From a virus, in IMG/VR virus record IMGVR_UViG_3300042564_004697, positions 1 to 37,606 of that record: DNA of 37,606 nt. The stretch is one strand, 5' to 3'. A program made the translations under genes and the position numbers. Below the pieces are notes generated by a model. That model saw only the letters and a program-made list of their open reading frames with translations. It was not told the DNA's origin and made no database searches. How positions within the stretch are numbered: position 1 is the stretch's first letter; each line of letters begins with the position of its first letter. Shown piece after piece: positions 1 to 4,965 of the stretch.

Positions 1-111
1 CATGATTGGTTATTACTAATGTGCCTGGCGATTGGATGGCTACAGGGTCTGTATATTGGATGGTTAGTGTGGCGTAGACCACAATTGAAATATCACGGAG
101 TTGAAGAATGA
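1..111 (+). CDS. Small membrane protein, 5' end cut by window
   Basis: Frame 1 is open from the first base to a TGA at 109-111 and gives a 36-residue tail. Most of it is a hydrophobic stretch rich in Leu, Trp and Ile (LLLMCLAIGWLQGLYIGWLV), so it is probably a one-helix membrane protein with a short basic C-terminus. The last residues are YHGVEE, encoded by a stretch containing GGAG, which is the Shine-Dalgarno of the next gene (ATG at 108, ATGA overlap). The same tail closes the unrelated paralogues downstream. The true start lies outside the window, or an internal ATG at 19 is used. Function unknown. Confidence 0.45.
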   Translation, partial: HDWLLLMCLAIGWLQGLYIGWLVWRRPQLKYHGVEE

Positions 112-338
112 ACGAACGAATTCGAGAACTTGCTATTGAGGCTGGATACGAAAAGGATATGTTTGGTATTGGACACTGGAACATGCCAGAATGTAAAAAA
201 TTCGCCGAGTTGATTATTAGAGAATGTGTAAATCAGGCACACGGCGTGGCCGACCTGCGTGGTGTGAATGATGATATGGTTTATGGTGCTGATACTGCAG
301 CGGTTAGAATTCACAGATATTTTGGAGTTGAACTATGA
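108..338 (+). CDS. Small phage protein, YFGVE-tail paralogue 1
   Basis: This 76-residue protein is of unknown function. It starts MNERIRELAIEAGY, has a central KFAELIIRECV helix and ends RYFGVEL. The same three blocks (MN-x-x-I-x-x-LA-x-x-A, KFAELI-x-x-C, FGVE/FGIE) recur in the genes at 399 and 1293, so the three are paralogues. This type of short acidic helical protein is common in T4-like environmental phages, but I know of no assigned role. The sequence encoding FGVE contains GGAG and can serve as ribosome-binding site for the tiny frame at 335. It overlaps the preceding frame by ATGA. Confidence 0.75.
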   Translation: MNERIRELAIEAGYEKDMFGIGHWNMPECKKFAELIIRECVNQAHGVADLRGVNDDMVYGADTAAVRIHRYFGVEL

Positions 339-397
339 GTATAAGCATTCAGATGCCGAACCAAGAACACCACCACAAAATGAGAATGGATTTTTGA
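335..397 (+). CDS. Possible 20-residue peptide
   Basis: A 20-codon frame (MSISIQMPNQEHHHKMRMDF) starts in an ATGA overlap with the stop of the previous gene and is preceded by the GGAG of that gene's FGVE codons. It ends one base before the next ATG at 399. Spacing and translational coupling fit a real tiny gene, but the composition is uninformative and it may only be a spacer between two paralogues. Confidence 0.3.
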   Translation: MSISIQMPNQEHHHKMRMDF

Positions 398-398
398 T

Positions 399-602
399 AT
401 GAACAAACTAATTAAAGAACTTGCCGCACAGGCTACAACCTACATTGATCCAACAGCCAATGACGGAGTATGCTGGGACTTTGACAAAGAAAAATTCGCC
501 GAGTTGATTATTCGGGAGTGTGCTGATATTGCAACCATGAAACAACATGAATGGCACAGTGCTGGTTCATATATACTGGAACATTTCGGAGTTGAAAAAT
601 GA
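399..602 (+). CDS. Small phage protein, YFGVE-tail paralogue 2
   Basis: A 67-residue paralogue of the genes at 108 and 1293: MNKLIKELAAQA at the N-terminus, KFAELIIRECAD in the middle and EHFGVEK at the end. No domain is recognised. The last codons (CATTTCGGAGTTGAAAA) hold a GGAG placed 8 to 10 bases before the ATG of the next gene at 599, so coding tail and ribosome-binding site are the same bases. The genes overlap by four bases. Confidence 0.75.
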   Translation: MNKLIKELAAQATTYIDPTANDGVCWDFDKEKFAELIIRECADIATMKQHEWHSAGSYILEHFGVEK

Positions 603-1027
603 AAATTGTAATTAATCGTTGCTTTGGTGGTTATGGTTTAAGCCATGAGGCAATTATGCGATATCTTGATCTAAAGGGTATAACAGTTTACCCAGAGCAG
701 CGTAAAAATGCTTGGAAGTTTTGGACCTATTGGTTGATGAAACCTGAAGATCGTTTTGAAGTAAAAGAAAATGAAGAATTCTATGCTATGTCAATGGAAG
801 AACGACAGGCTCACAATCAAAAATATTCTGACCAAACTTTTGGTGTTTATGAAGATATCAGCAGAGATGATCCAGTATTGATCGAAGTGATTGAAGAACT
901 TGGTGATGCTGCCAATGGTGACTGTGCCGAATTGGCCATTGTAGAAATTCCAGATGATGTTGAGTGGGAAATCAGTGAGTATGATGGCCGTGAGCATGTA
1001 GCAGAAAAACATAGGACTTGGTATTAA
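599..1027 (+). CDS. Conserved phage hypothetical protein (MKIVINRCFGGYGLS type)
   Basis: A 142-residue protein beginning MKIVINRCFGGYGLS, with a C-terminal half reading DDPVLIEVIEELGDAANG and a closing block VEIPDDVEWEISEYDGRE. From memory this is a widespread phage family in which the last part ends in a conserved aromatic residue near E-H-x-x-W; here it ends HRTWY. No catalytic motif is apparent and the function is unknown. Translation is coupled to the paralogue upstream by a 4-base overlap. Reading and composition match its neighbours. Confidence 0.8.
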   Translation: MKIVINRCFGGYGLSHEAIMRYLDLKGITVYPEQRKNAWKFWTYWLMKPEDRFEVKENEEFYAMSMEERQAHNQKYSDQTFGVYEDISRDDPVLIEVIEELGDAANGDCAELAIVEIPDDVEWEISEYDGREHVAEKHRTWY

Positions 1028-1047
1028 TATTTTGGAGTTAAATAATG
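1026..1047 (+). repeat. Untranslated relic of the YFGVK tail carrying the SD of the next gene
   Basis: The bases TATTTTGGAGTTAAATAATG between the stop at 1025-1027 and the start at 1045 are nearly identical to the 3' ends of the coding paralogues. Read in phase they would give Y-F-G-V-K-stop, but no frame leads into them. The GGAG here is the ribosome-binding site of the gene at 1045. It looks like the tail of a lost paralogue kept for translation initiation. A second copy lies at 1917-1938. Confidence 0.55.
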
Positions 1048-1296
1048 GACATGGATAAATCAATGGTATTTCTATCAGGCAGTATATTAATCATGTTGGG
1101 GTTCATTGTGATTGTTGCAGGCAGTATTGTGATTAACAACCTTCTACACAAATACTGGAAACCCGTTACAATATTTACAGCAGGCAGTTGGCAACCTTTT
1201 GGAGGAAGAGAACTGCCGCGATATGCAACCGAAGAAGAGCTTGCAAAGCTTGAGCCTATACCACCAAAATTTGACCAGGAGAAATTAAAGAAATGA
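1045..1296 (+). CDS. Small inner-membrane protein
   Basis: An 83-residue protein. After a short polar start (MDMDKS) there is one long membrane helix (about residues 7-32, MVFLSGSILIMLGFIVIVAG and following), then a cytoplasmic or periplasmic tail with FTAGSWQPFGGRELPRYATE and a charged end. The RELPRYATEEEL segment is of a type seen in small phage membrane proteins. Function unknown. It is preceded by the relic GGAG at 1034-1037 and overlaps the next gene by ATGA. Confidence 0.7.
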   Translation: MDMDKSMVFLSGSILIMLGFIVIVAGSIVINNLLHKYWKPVTIFTAGSWQPFGGRELPRYATEEELAKLEPIPPKFDQEKLKK

Positions 1297-1523
1297 ACGA
1301 ACGAATTAAAGGCCTTGCTGAACAAGCTGGTTTTGTATTATGGCAAGATGAACCATGGCGTCCCACTGATGTTATCGATTGGAGTGTCCGTTATGATGAT
1401 GAACTTGAAAAGTTTGCTGAGTTGATTGTAAAAGACTGTGCTAAGTTTGCTGATAAAGGTAATCGCGGCGGCACCGGAGAATTAATGAAAAAACATTTCG
1501 GAATTGAGAGGGAATTAGATTGA
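1293..1523 (+). CDS. Small phage protein, YFGVE-tail paralogue 3
   Basis: A 76-residue paralogue of the genes at 108 and 399: MNERIKGLAEQAGF, then KFAELIVKDCAKFAD, then KKHFGIERELD. The tail is altered: FGVE has become FGIE followed by RELD, and the coding bases CGGAATTGAGAGGGA now offer GAGG as ribosome-binding site for the gene at 1520. Three copies within 1.4 kb point to local duplication. Function unknown. Confidence 0.75.
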   Translation: MNERIKGLAEQAGFVLWQDEPWRPTDVIDWSVRYDDELEKFAELIVKDCAKFADKGNRGGTGELMKKHFGIERELD

Positions 1524-1816
1524 TAACCGATCCAATTTTTCAAACATATGATTATGCCATCGGTGGAAAGCTGGTAGTTGGTCGTGCAGAGATGAACGAT
1601 TCTTTCAAACTAATGATAGAAGATGGAGATGCTGATGCCGTTTTGCATTTGAAAGAAAAACTCACAAGAGATATGGTGACCTTTATGATGAAGAATAAAC
1701 TAGTTGAATTTACCCATCGTGATGATCCAATAACAATGATTAGACACCTGGCAATAAGAGCATATCTAGCTCCATCAGATCAAGTAAAAATATTAAGGCT
1801 TGCGAAACAATTATGA
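1520..1816 (+). CDS. Hypothetical protein
   Basis: A 98-residue protein with mixed helix and strand character (MITDPIFQTYDYAIGGKLVVG... AIRAYLAPSDQVKILRLAKQL). It shows no recognisable motif, signal peptide or membrane segment. It is translationally coupled on both sides (4-base overlaps with 1293-1523 and with the membrane peptide at 1813) and has coding character like its neighbours. Function not recognised. Confidence 0.65.
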   Translation: MITDPIFQTYDYAIGGKLVVGRAEMNDSFKLMIEDGDADAVLHLKEKLTRDMVTFMMKNKLVEFTHRDDPITMIRHLAIRAYLAPSDQVKILRLAKQL

Positions 1817-1914
1817 CCGTTGATGAAATTATTTCTATCATAATTATTATAACTGTGGTAGTAGTAGTACTGTGGGACATGTACAAGAAAGAAAAACATG
1901 ACATTGAAGAATAA
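1813..1914 (+). CDS. 33-residue single-helix membrane peptide
   Basis: ATG at 1813 overlaps the upstream stop (ATGA). The peptide is MTVDEIIS, followed by an uninterrupted run of Ile, Val, Thr and Leu of about 16 residues, then WDMYKKEKHDIEE. This is a classic one-helix membrane peptide with an acidic N-terminus and a charged C-terminal tail. Such peptides are frequent between phage early genes. The role is unknown; holin-like or host-takeover functions are possible but nothing decides. Confidence 0.55.
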   Translation: MTVDEIISIIIIITVVVVVLWDMYKKEKHDIEE

Positions 1915-1916
1915 AG

Positions 1917-1938
1917 AATATTTTGGAGTTAAAGAATG
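1917..1938 (+). repeat. Second untranslated YFGVK-tail relic
   Basis: TATTTTGGAGTTAAAGAATG (1919-1938) matches the relic at 1028-1047 at all but one position and the coding tail at 318-337 closely. It follows the stop of the membrane peptide and supplies GGAG to the ATG at 1936. In phase it would read Y-F-G-V-K-E-stop with no coding region in front. Confidence 0.55.
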
Positions 1939-2169
1939 AATATTGAAGGACTCACCGAACACCAAGTCGAGCTCTTGGATATTATGTGGAGCATTGAAGA
2001 ATATTCCGACCTAGAGGAATGGATGAGCACACTAAGTCGTGCTGACCGTATTGAAGCGGAAAACTTGCAGCGACTAGTTGTTCTAGAGGCATTTGAAGAT
2101 ATGTTGTTGGTTAATAAATGCCCGGAAGCCAAGGCAATACTGACTAAGTTTATGTTAAAAAGTGCTTGA
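1936..2169 (+). CDS. Conserved phage hypothetical protein (MNIEGLTEHQVELLD type)
   Basis: A 77-residue acidic helical protein starting MNIEGLTEHQVELLDIMWSIEEYSDLEEW and ending AKAILTKFMLKSA. From memory very similar proteins occur in many T4-like phages of unicellular bacteria, without an assigned function. The start is fixed by the GGAG at 1924-1927 in the relic tail. The gene's last codons overlap the -35 box of the promoter at 2166. Confidence 0.75.
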   Translation: MNIEGLTEHQVELLDIMWSIEEYSDLEEWMSTLSRADRIEAENLQRLVVLEAFEDMLLVNKCPEAKAILTKFMLKSA

Positions 2170-2195
2170 CATGACCACGGAAGGTATCGTATAAT
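2166..2195 (+). promoter_or_regulatory. Consensus sigma-70 promoter
   Basis: TTGACA at 2166-2171, an 18-base spacer and TATAAT at 2190-2195: both hexamers are perfect. Initiation is expected near 2202. The -35 overlaps the stop of the preceding gene and the -10 contains the ATG (2194) of the next small frame, so this promoter cannot drive that start. It most likely serves the metallophosphoesterase gene at 2342. Confidence 0.75.
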
Positions 2196-2364
2196 GGCGG
2201 TGTTGACCGATGAGGAAGCTATTAAAATCTATAACCACATGGTAGAGATTTTTGGAGATAATTTACCGAATCTAGAACATTACCCAGTATCATTCGAATA
2301 CTACGTCAAGTTGTATAAGAAATATTATATGAAAGAAGAAAATGAAAATAGCAGTAGCGTCTGA
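2194..2364 (+). CDS. Hypothetical 56-residue protein overlapping a promoter
   Basis: The open frame gives MAVLTDEEAIKIYNHMVEIFG, then NLEHYPVSFEYYVKLYKKYYM and a short tail that overlaps the metallophosphoesterase gene by 23 bases. The central NLEHYPxxFxYYVKLYKK pattern looks like a conserved small phage protein. The ATG lies inside the -10 box of the promoter at 2166, so from that transcript only an internal start (ATG at 2239) could be used. From read-through transcripts the full frame is possible. Confidence 0.5.
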   Translation: MAVLTDEEAIKIYNHMVEIFGDNLPNLEHYPVSFEYYVKLYKKYYMKEENENSSSV

Positions 2365-3187
2365 TATCCATTTGGAGTTTGGACCAATTGAATTAAAAAA
2401 CACAGAAAATGCCGAAGTATTAATACTGTCTGGTGATATCTGTGTGGCTGATAGTTTGGATCCTTATGATGCGACTGGCATTCTGGAACGTTCGGTATCA
2501 GTACACAGGTTCTTCCAAGAATGTTGTTCTGAGTTCAAGCATGTTGTATACGTTGCTGGTAACCACGAACACTATAATGGTGATTTTGCCAAAACCATTC
2601 CAAAACTAAAAGAACGTTTGGGTTATTTGGTGAATTTACATATTCTGGATAAAGAATGTCTTACGGTCGATGGTGTTTTGTTTATTGGTGGCACACTGTG
2701 GACCGATATGAACAAAGAAGATTCTATCACGATGTGGCACATGAAAGATATGATGAATGACTTTCGATGTGTAACCAACAGCGCTAGAGAAACATACTTC
2801 CGTGATGCTGACGGTAATTCACAGAGTCGTTCACCGAGGTTTACTCCTGAGGATGCTGTGGTTGACCATCGTGAATTTTTGGAATATATCAAACTAATGG
2901 TGTCTGGTAAGAATGATAAAGATATTGTGGTTGTTGGGCATCATGCACCGAGTAAACAATCTACTCACCCAAGATACGCCCGTGAGGAGATTATGAATGG
3001 TGGATACAGTTCTGATTTGTCTGAATTTATTCTTGACAATCCACAAATTAAATTGTGGACTCACGGACATACCCATGAAGACTTTGACTACATGATTGGC
3101 TCAACACGTATTTTTTGCAACCCTCGGGGTTATATTAAGTACGAAGATCGTGCTGATAAATTTAGTTTGAAATTTGTTGAGATTTGA
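2342..3187 (+). CDS. Calcineurin-type metallophosphoesterase
   Basis: A 281-residue enzyme with the full dimetal phosphoesterase signature: D8 and H10 in SDIHLEF, GD at 31-32, GNHEHY at 73-78, GHH at 199-201 and HGHTH at 241-245. Family members hydrolyse phosphomonoesters or phosphodiesters, including cyclic nucleotides, RNA ends and nucleoside polyphosphates; the substrate here cannot be told. It is probably cytoplasmic, since no signal peptide is seen. It precedes the tRNA array, so a role in RNA-end repair (2',3'-cyclic phosphate removal) is possible but only an idea. The start is preceded by GAAGAAA and the terminator at 3374-3403 closes the unit. Confidence 0.88.
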   Translation: MKIAVASDIHLEFGPIELKNTENAEVLILSGDICVADSLDPYDATGILERSVSVHRFFQECCSEFKHVVYVAGNHEHYNGDFAKTIPKLKERLGYLVNLHILDKECLTVDGVLFIGGTLWTDMNKEDSITMWHMKDMMNDFRCVTNSARETYFRDADGNSQSRSPRFTPEDAVVDHREFLEYIKLMVSGKNDKDIVVVGHHAPSKQSTHPRYAREEIMNGGYSSDLSEFILDNPQIKLWTHGHTHEDFDYMIGSTRIFCNPRGYIKYEDRADKFSLKFVEI

Positions 3188-3329
3188 TGTACAATGTGGA
3201 TATATACTCCATAGATTTAAAATTTTATAAAGACTTATGTTACCTTCTTTAATACACGCCGATTATACGAAACAGTCCACACTATGTGGCTGGATTAACA
3301 CACGTCCGGTGTTTTTGGAAAATAGGGCA

Positions 3330-3403
3330 GGGGTTTTGTAACAGTTTAAATTTAAAAGTTTACCGCAACAAAACCCCAAACCTAAAAAGTTTGGGGTTTT
3401 TTG
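3330..3403 (+). terminator. Rho-independent terminator with a competing upstream hairpin
   Basis: CCCCAAAC (3374-3381) pairs with GTTTGGGG (3389-3396) around a CTAAAAA loop and is followed by TTTTTTG, a strong intrinsic terminator also usable on the other strand. GGGGTTTTGT at 3330-3339 is perfectly complementary (10 bp) to ACAAAACCCC at 3368-3377, which contains the left arm of the terminator. The two stems exclude each other, the layout of an attenuator. The stretch 3188-3330 otherwise shows no gene; an 83-codon frame from 3286 runs through the terminator and is not credible. Confidence 0.7.
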
Positions 3404-3407
3404 TTTG

Positions 3408-3486
3408 GTGTTGCGTAAAAACAACACTGACGGTTGCCAAAATATGTGGTTGTGTTATACTTCATATATCGATTGAGAAATCAATC
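3408..3486 (+). promoter_or_regulatory. GTTG-N8-CAAC hairpin plus promoter of the tRNA array
   Basis: GTGTTG (3408-3413) and CAACAC (3422-3427) flank the 8-base loop CGTAAAAA. Six bases on lies TTGCCA (3434-3439), a 16-base spacer and TATACT (3456-3461). Transcription should start near 3468, just before a hairpin GATTGA-GAAA-TCAATC (3471-3486) that would cap the 5' end of the tRNA precursor. The same GTTG-N8-CAAC element stands before at least four other promoters of this window. Confidence 0.65.
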
Positions 3487-3548
3487 AAAAAGATTCTATT
3501 CGTATCTACGTATAGAGTACGCTCATTAACAATGTAAATTTTGGTTTT

Positions 3549-3624
3549 GCTCGGTTCATCTAGAGGCCTAGGATAGTGCCCTTTCACGGCATTCACACCG
3601 GTTCGAATCCGGTACCGAGCACCA
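3549..3624 (+). tRNA. tRNA-Glu (TTC)
   Basis: Cloverleaf with acceptor GCTCGGT/ACCGAGC, anticodon loop CTTTCAC (anticodon TTC), T-arm CCGGTTCGAATCCGG and encoded CCA. It is the first tRNA of the array. Its CCA is also the beginning of the left arm of the long-stem element at 3622-3733. Confidence 0.93.
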
Positions 3625-3733
3625 TATAAAAACACATTGTTAAACAGCACAGCCGAATCTGTGTGTAACTCCTAGTCGTAACCTATTGTGAGAGATAGGG
3701 GAGTGTTTCTCTCATCAGTGTGTTTCTATATGG
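3622..3733 (+). ncRNA. Long-stem RNA element 1 of the tRNA array
   Basis: CCATATAAAAACACA (3622-3636) pairs with TGTGTTTCTATATGG (3719-3733), 14 of 15 positions. The enclosed 82 bases hold two local hairpins: CACAG/CTGTG (3648-3652 with 3659-3663) and CCTAT/ATAGG (3682-3686 with 3695-3699), the latter followed by GGGGAG. It is neither a tRNA nor an ORF. The same arm sequence recurs in elements 2, 3 and 5. Function unknown. Confidence 0.6.
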
Positions 3734-3742
3734 TTATATTGT

Positions 3743-3816
3743 TGGGGGTTAGTTAAATGGTATAACCACGGATTTTGATTCCGTTATCACAAGTTCGATT
3801 CTTGTACCCTCTGCCA
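3743..3816 (+). tRNA. tRNA-Gln (TTG)
   Basis: Anticodon loop TTTTGAT on a 5-bp stem ACGGA/TCCGT, T-arm CAAGTTCGATTCTTG and encoded CCA. The first acceptor pair is a T1/T72 mismatch followed by GGGGGT/ACCCTC; a weak 1-72 pair is a known identity feature favoured by glutaminyl-tRNA synthetase. Confidence 0.9.
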
Positions 3817-3834
3817 TTTTTTAAAAGGAAAGTT

Positions 3835-3978
3835 ATGAAACGAAAAACAATCGCCAAAGAACGTAACTGCTTCGTTCGTTTGGCTTTATTCCGTAAAGCA
3901 GGTGTTCATCGCAAGTCTAACAAGGCCTTGCGTAAAGCACAAAAACAAAATCGATTAGAGGGTGAAACTTTAAGGTGA
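3835..3978 (+). CDS. Small basic phage protein overlapping tRNA-Lys
   Basis: A 47-residue, strongly basic protein: MKRKTIAKERNCFVRLALFRKAGVHRKSNKALRKAQKQN and a short acidic end. From memory the RNxFVxLAxFRKAGxHxKSNKALR pattern is a recurrent small phage protein. The ribosome-binding site AAAAGGAAAG precedes ATG 3835; the frame is open further upstream through tRNA-Gln but that part is not coding. Its last 21 bases (3958-3978) are also the 5' end of the tRNA-Lys gene, with the stop codon in the D-loop. It may bind nucleic acid, judged from charge only. Confidence 0.65.
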   Translation: MKRKTIAKERNCFVRLALFRKAGVHRKSNKALRKAQKQNRLEGETLR

Positions 3979-4031
3979 AGTAACTGGCTTTTAACCAGTA
4001 AAATTCGGATCGTTCCCGAACACCCTCACCA
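3958..4031 (+). tRNA. tRNA-Lys (TTT)
   Basis: Acceptor GAGGGTG/CACCCTC is perfect, anticodon stem ACTGG/CCAGT with loop CTTTTAA gives TTT, and CCA is encoded. The T-arm is unusual: stem TTCGG/CCGAA with loop ATCGTTC instead of the normal TTCRANT. The first 21 bases overlap the small ORF ending at 3978, and the CCA overlaps the left arm of the next long-stem element. Confidence 0.8.
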
Positions 4032-4099
4032 TATAAAAACACATTAGTTCCCCGCAGGGATAATTGACAACAGGTTCATGCTATTGTGTTTTTATATGG
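4029..4099 (+). ncRNA. Long-stem RNA element 2 of the tRNA array
   Basis: CCATATAAAAACACA (4029-4043) and TGTGTTTTTATATGG (4085-4099) form a perfect 15-bp stem. Compared with element 5 the eighth pair is A-T here and G-C there, a compensatory change. The 41-base loop contains AGTTCCCCGC and GGGATAA (4046-4063) and GGTTCATGC. The CCA of tRNA-Lys is the first three bases of the stem. Confidence 0.6.
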
Positions 4100-4102
4100 T
4101 AG

Positions 4103-4233
4103 CTATAGAAAAACACACTTTCAATCTGAATTGACAGATACAAACAACCAAGGGGAGCCACTGGGTTCATCCAGTTTCATCCTGAATTGACAGGAACAAG
4201 GTTGTAAGGGGAGCCAAGTGTGTTTTTCTATGG
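4103..4233 (+). ncRNA. Long-stem RNA element 3 with an internal tandem repeat
   Basis: CTATAGAAAAACACACTT (4103-4120) pairs with AAGTGTGTTTTTCTATGG (4216-4233), 18 bp including one G-T. Inside are two related units of about 42 bases, each with a CTGAATTGACAG hairpin and ending AAGGGGAGCCA. The hairpin closing pair is T-A in the first (4125/4138) and C-G in the second (4181/4194), a compensatory change. ACAACC (4144-4149) can pair with GGTTGT (4200-4205), and ACTGG/CCAGT (4160-4175) forms a central hairpin with loop GTTCAT. Confidence 0.6.
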
Positions 4234-4342
4234 TCAGTATTGGTAGATCCCGGACCAACTAGGTTGCTAGTCACAACACATAGGGGAAGGGGAATCGCCA
4301 AGAAGTTGCAAGAGTAGGCTTGACCGCCAGAGGGTAGCAACG
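4234..4342 (+). ncRNA. Linker region 4 between long-stem elements, structured
   Basis: These 109 bases join elements 3 and 5. There is no gene. Visible pairings are ACTAG-GTTG-CTAGT near 4258-4271 and GTTGCTA with TAGCAAC near the end (about 4264 with 4335), plus AGGGGAAGGGGAA in the middle. The right arm of element 3 and the left arm of element 5 are themselves largely complementary with a 2-base bulge, so this linker could also be enclosed by an alternative stem. Confidence 0.35.
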
Positions 4343-4470
4343 CCATATAGAAACACACTAGCATAGAGTGACGTACCCGTTTAGCGGCGGGTGTTATGGG
4401 TTACTCGACTGTCAATCCTCGGGCGGGGAGCTAGCAAGGCGGTTCGACTCCGTAGTGTGTTTCTATATGG
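4343..4470 (+). ncRNA. Long-stem RNA element 5 with a T-arm-like hairpin
   Basis: CCATATAGAAACACACTA (4343-4360) and TAGTGTGTTTCTATATGG (4453-4470) form a perfect 18-bp stem. Inside: GAGTGA pairs with TTACTC around an ACCCG/CGGGT hairpin, and next to the right arm stands GCGG-TTCGACT-CCG (4439-4452), a 7-base T-loop whose 3' strand abuts the long stem as a tRNA T-stem abuts the acceptor stem. It has no anticodon arm and no CCA end. AGTGACGTACC (4367-4377) recurs in element 7. Confidence 0.6.
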
Positions 4471-4521
4471 TAAAACTATTCGAGTTCAATGGTCACACGC
4501 CCTTGCTTGGATTTGAAGTTA

Positions 4522-4634
4522 CCATATTAAAGTATATTTCAGGTTGGGTTAGATTCGCGGTCTAACTATTTGGGATAAAAAGTCGGCGTAATTGCAGGAC
4601 AATAATCTAAGATACGAAATATACTTTAATATGG
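4522..4634 (+). ncRNA. Long-stem RNA element 6, different arm sequence
   Basis: CCATATTAAAGTATATTTC (4522-4540) and GAAATATACTTTAATATGG (4616-4634) form a perfect 19-bp stem. Only the outer CCATA/TATGG is shared with the other elements; the rest differs, yet pairing is complete. The 75-base inside holds GTTAGA-TTCGCGG-TCTAAC (4548-4566), a 7-base-loop hairpin resembling a T-arm. The 51 bases before it (4471-4521) show no gene or clear fold. Confidence 0.6.
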
Positions 4635-4639
4635 TTTAT

Positions 4640-4714
4640 GCAGAGGTTAGTTTAGTGGTAAAACCTCGGGTTGTGATTCCGATATCAAGAGTTCAATTCT
4701 CTTACTTCTGCCCA
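4640..4714 (+). tRNA. tRNA-His (GTG)
   Basis: The anticodon loop TTGTGAT gives GTG. The histidine hallmark is present: an extra G at position -1 (4640) opposite C73 (4711), followed by acceptor CAGAGGT/ACTTCTG. CCA is encoded. Confidence 0.92.
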
Positions 4715-4719
4715 ATAAT

Positions 4720-4795
4720 GCAACCTTAGCTGATGTGGTCATAGCGGCGGCCTGAAGAGCCGTTGAAGTTGGTTCAATTCCAACAGGTTGCACCA
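4720..4795 (+). tRNA. tRNA-Phe (GAA)
   Basis: Acceptor GCAACCT/AGGTTGC, anticodon stem CGGC/GCCG with loop CTGAAGA (GAA), T-arm TTGGTTCAATTCCAA and encoded CCA. Confidence 0.92.
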
Positions 4796-4797
4796 AT

Positions 4798-4877
4798 GCC
4801 CCTATAGACAAATTGGTAAAGTCACTCTCCTCAAAAGGGAGTATATGTTCTCAGTTCGAATCTGAGTAGGGGTACCA
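4798..4877 (+). tRNA. tRNA-Leu (CAA) with a short variable region
   Basis: Acceptor GCCCCTA/TAGGGGT, a leucine-like D region (GACAAATTGGTAAAGTC), anticodon stem CTCTC/GGGAG with loop CTCAAAA (CAA), T-arm CTCAGTTCGAATCTGAG and CCA. The variable region is only about 8 bases (TATATGTT) and forms no arm, unlike the class II arm normal for bacterial leucine tRNA and present in the Leu(TAA) gene at 6164. Confidence 0.82.
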
Positions 4878-4890
4878 AGAAATAATATTT

Positions 4891-4965
4891 GGTCTGTTCG
4901 TATAGAGGTTATTACTGTGGATTGTCTATCCACTTACAGGAGTTCGATTCTCCTACAGACCGCCA
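4891..4965 (+). tRNA. tRNA-Asp (GTC)
   Basis: Acceptor GGTCTGT/ACAGACC, discriminator G, anticodon stem GTGGA/TCCAC with loop TTGTCTA (GTC), T-arm GGAGTTCGATTCTCC and encoded CCA. Confidence 0.93.

Noticed and set aside
3286-3537. Open frame of 83 codons before the tRNA array
   Set aside because: It runs through the intrinsic terminator and the array promoter, has no ribosome-binding site and an unlikely composition.
4343-4470. Element 5 as a normal class II tRNA
   Set aside because: The T-arm-like hairpin is there but there is no 7-bp anticodon arm, no D-arm fit and no CCA; the closing stem is 18 bp instead of 7.
4029-4634. CRISPR array
   Set aside because: The repeated arms are inverted, not direct, repeats with unequal and structured insides; no regular repeat-spacer pattern exists.
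3622-4634. MITE-like or transposon-derived origin for the long-stem elements
   Set aside because: No target-site duplications, and arms vary by compensatory changes or altogether (element 6) while keeping full pairing, which fits RNA structure better than copied DNA ends.
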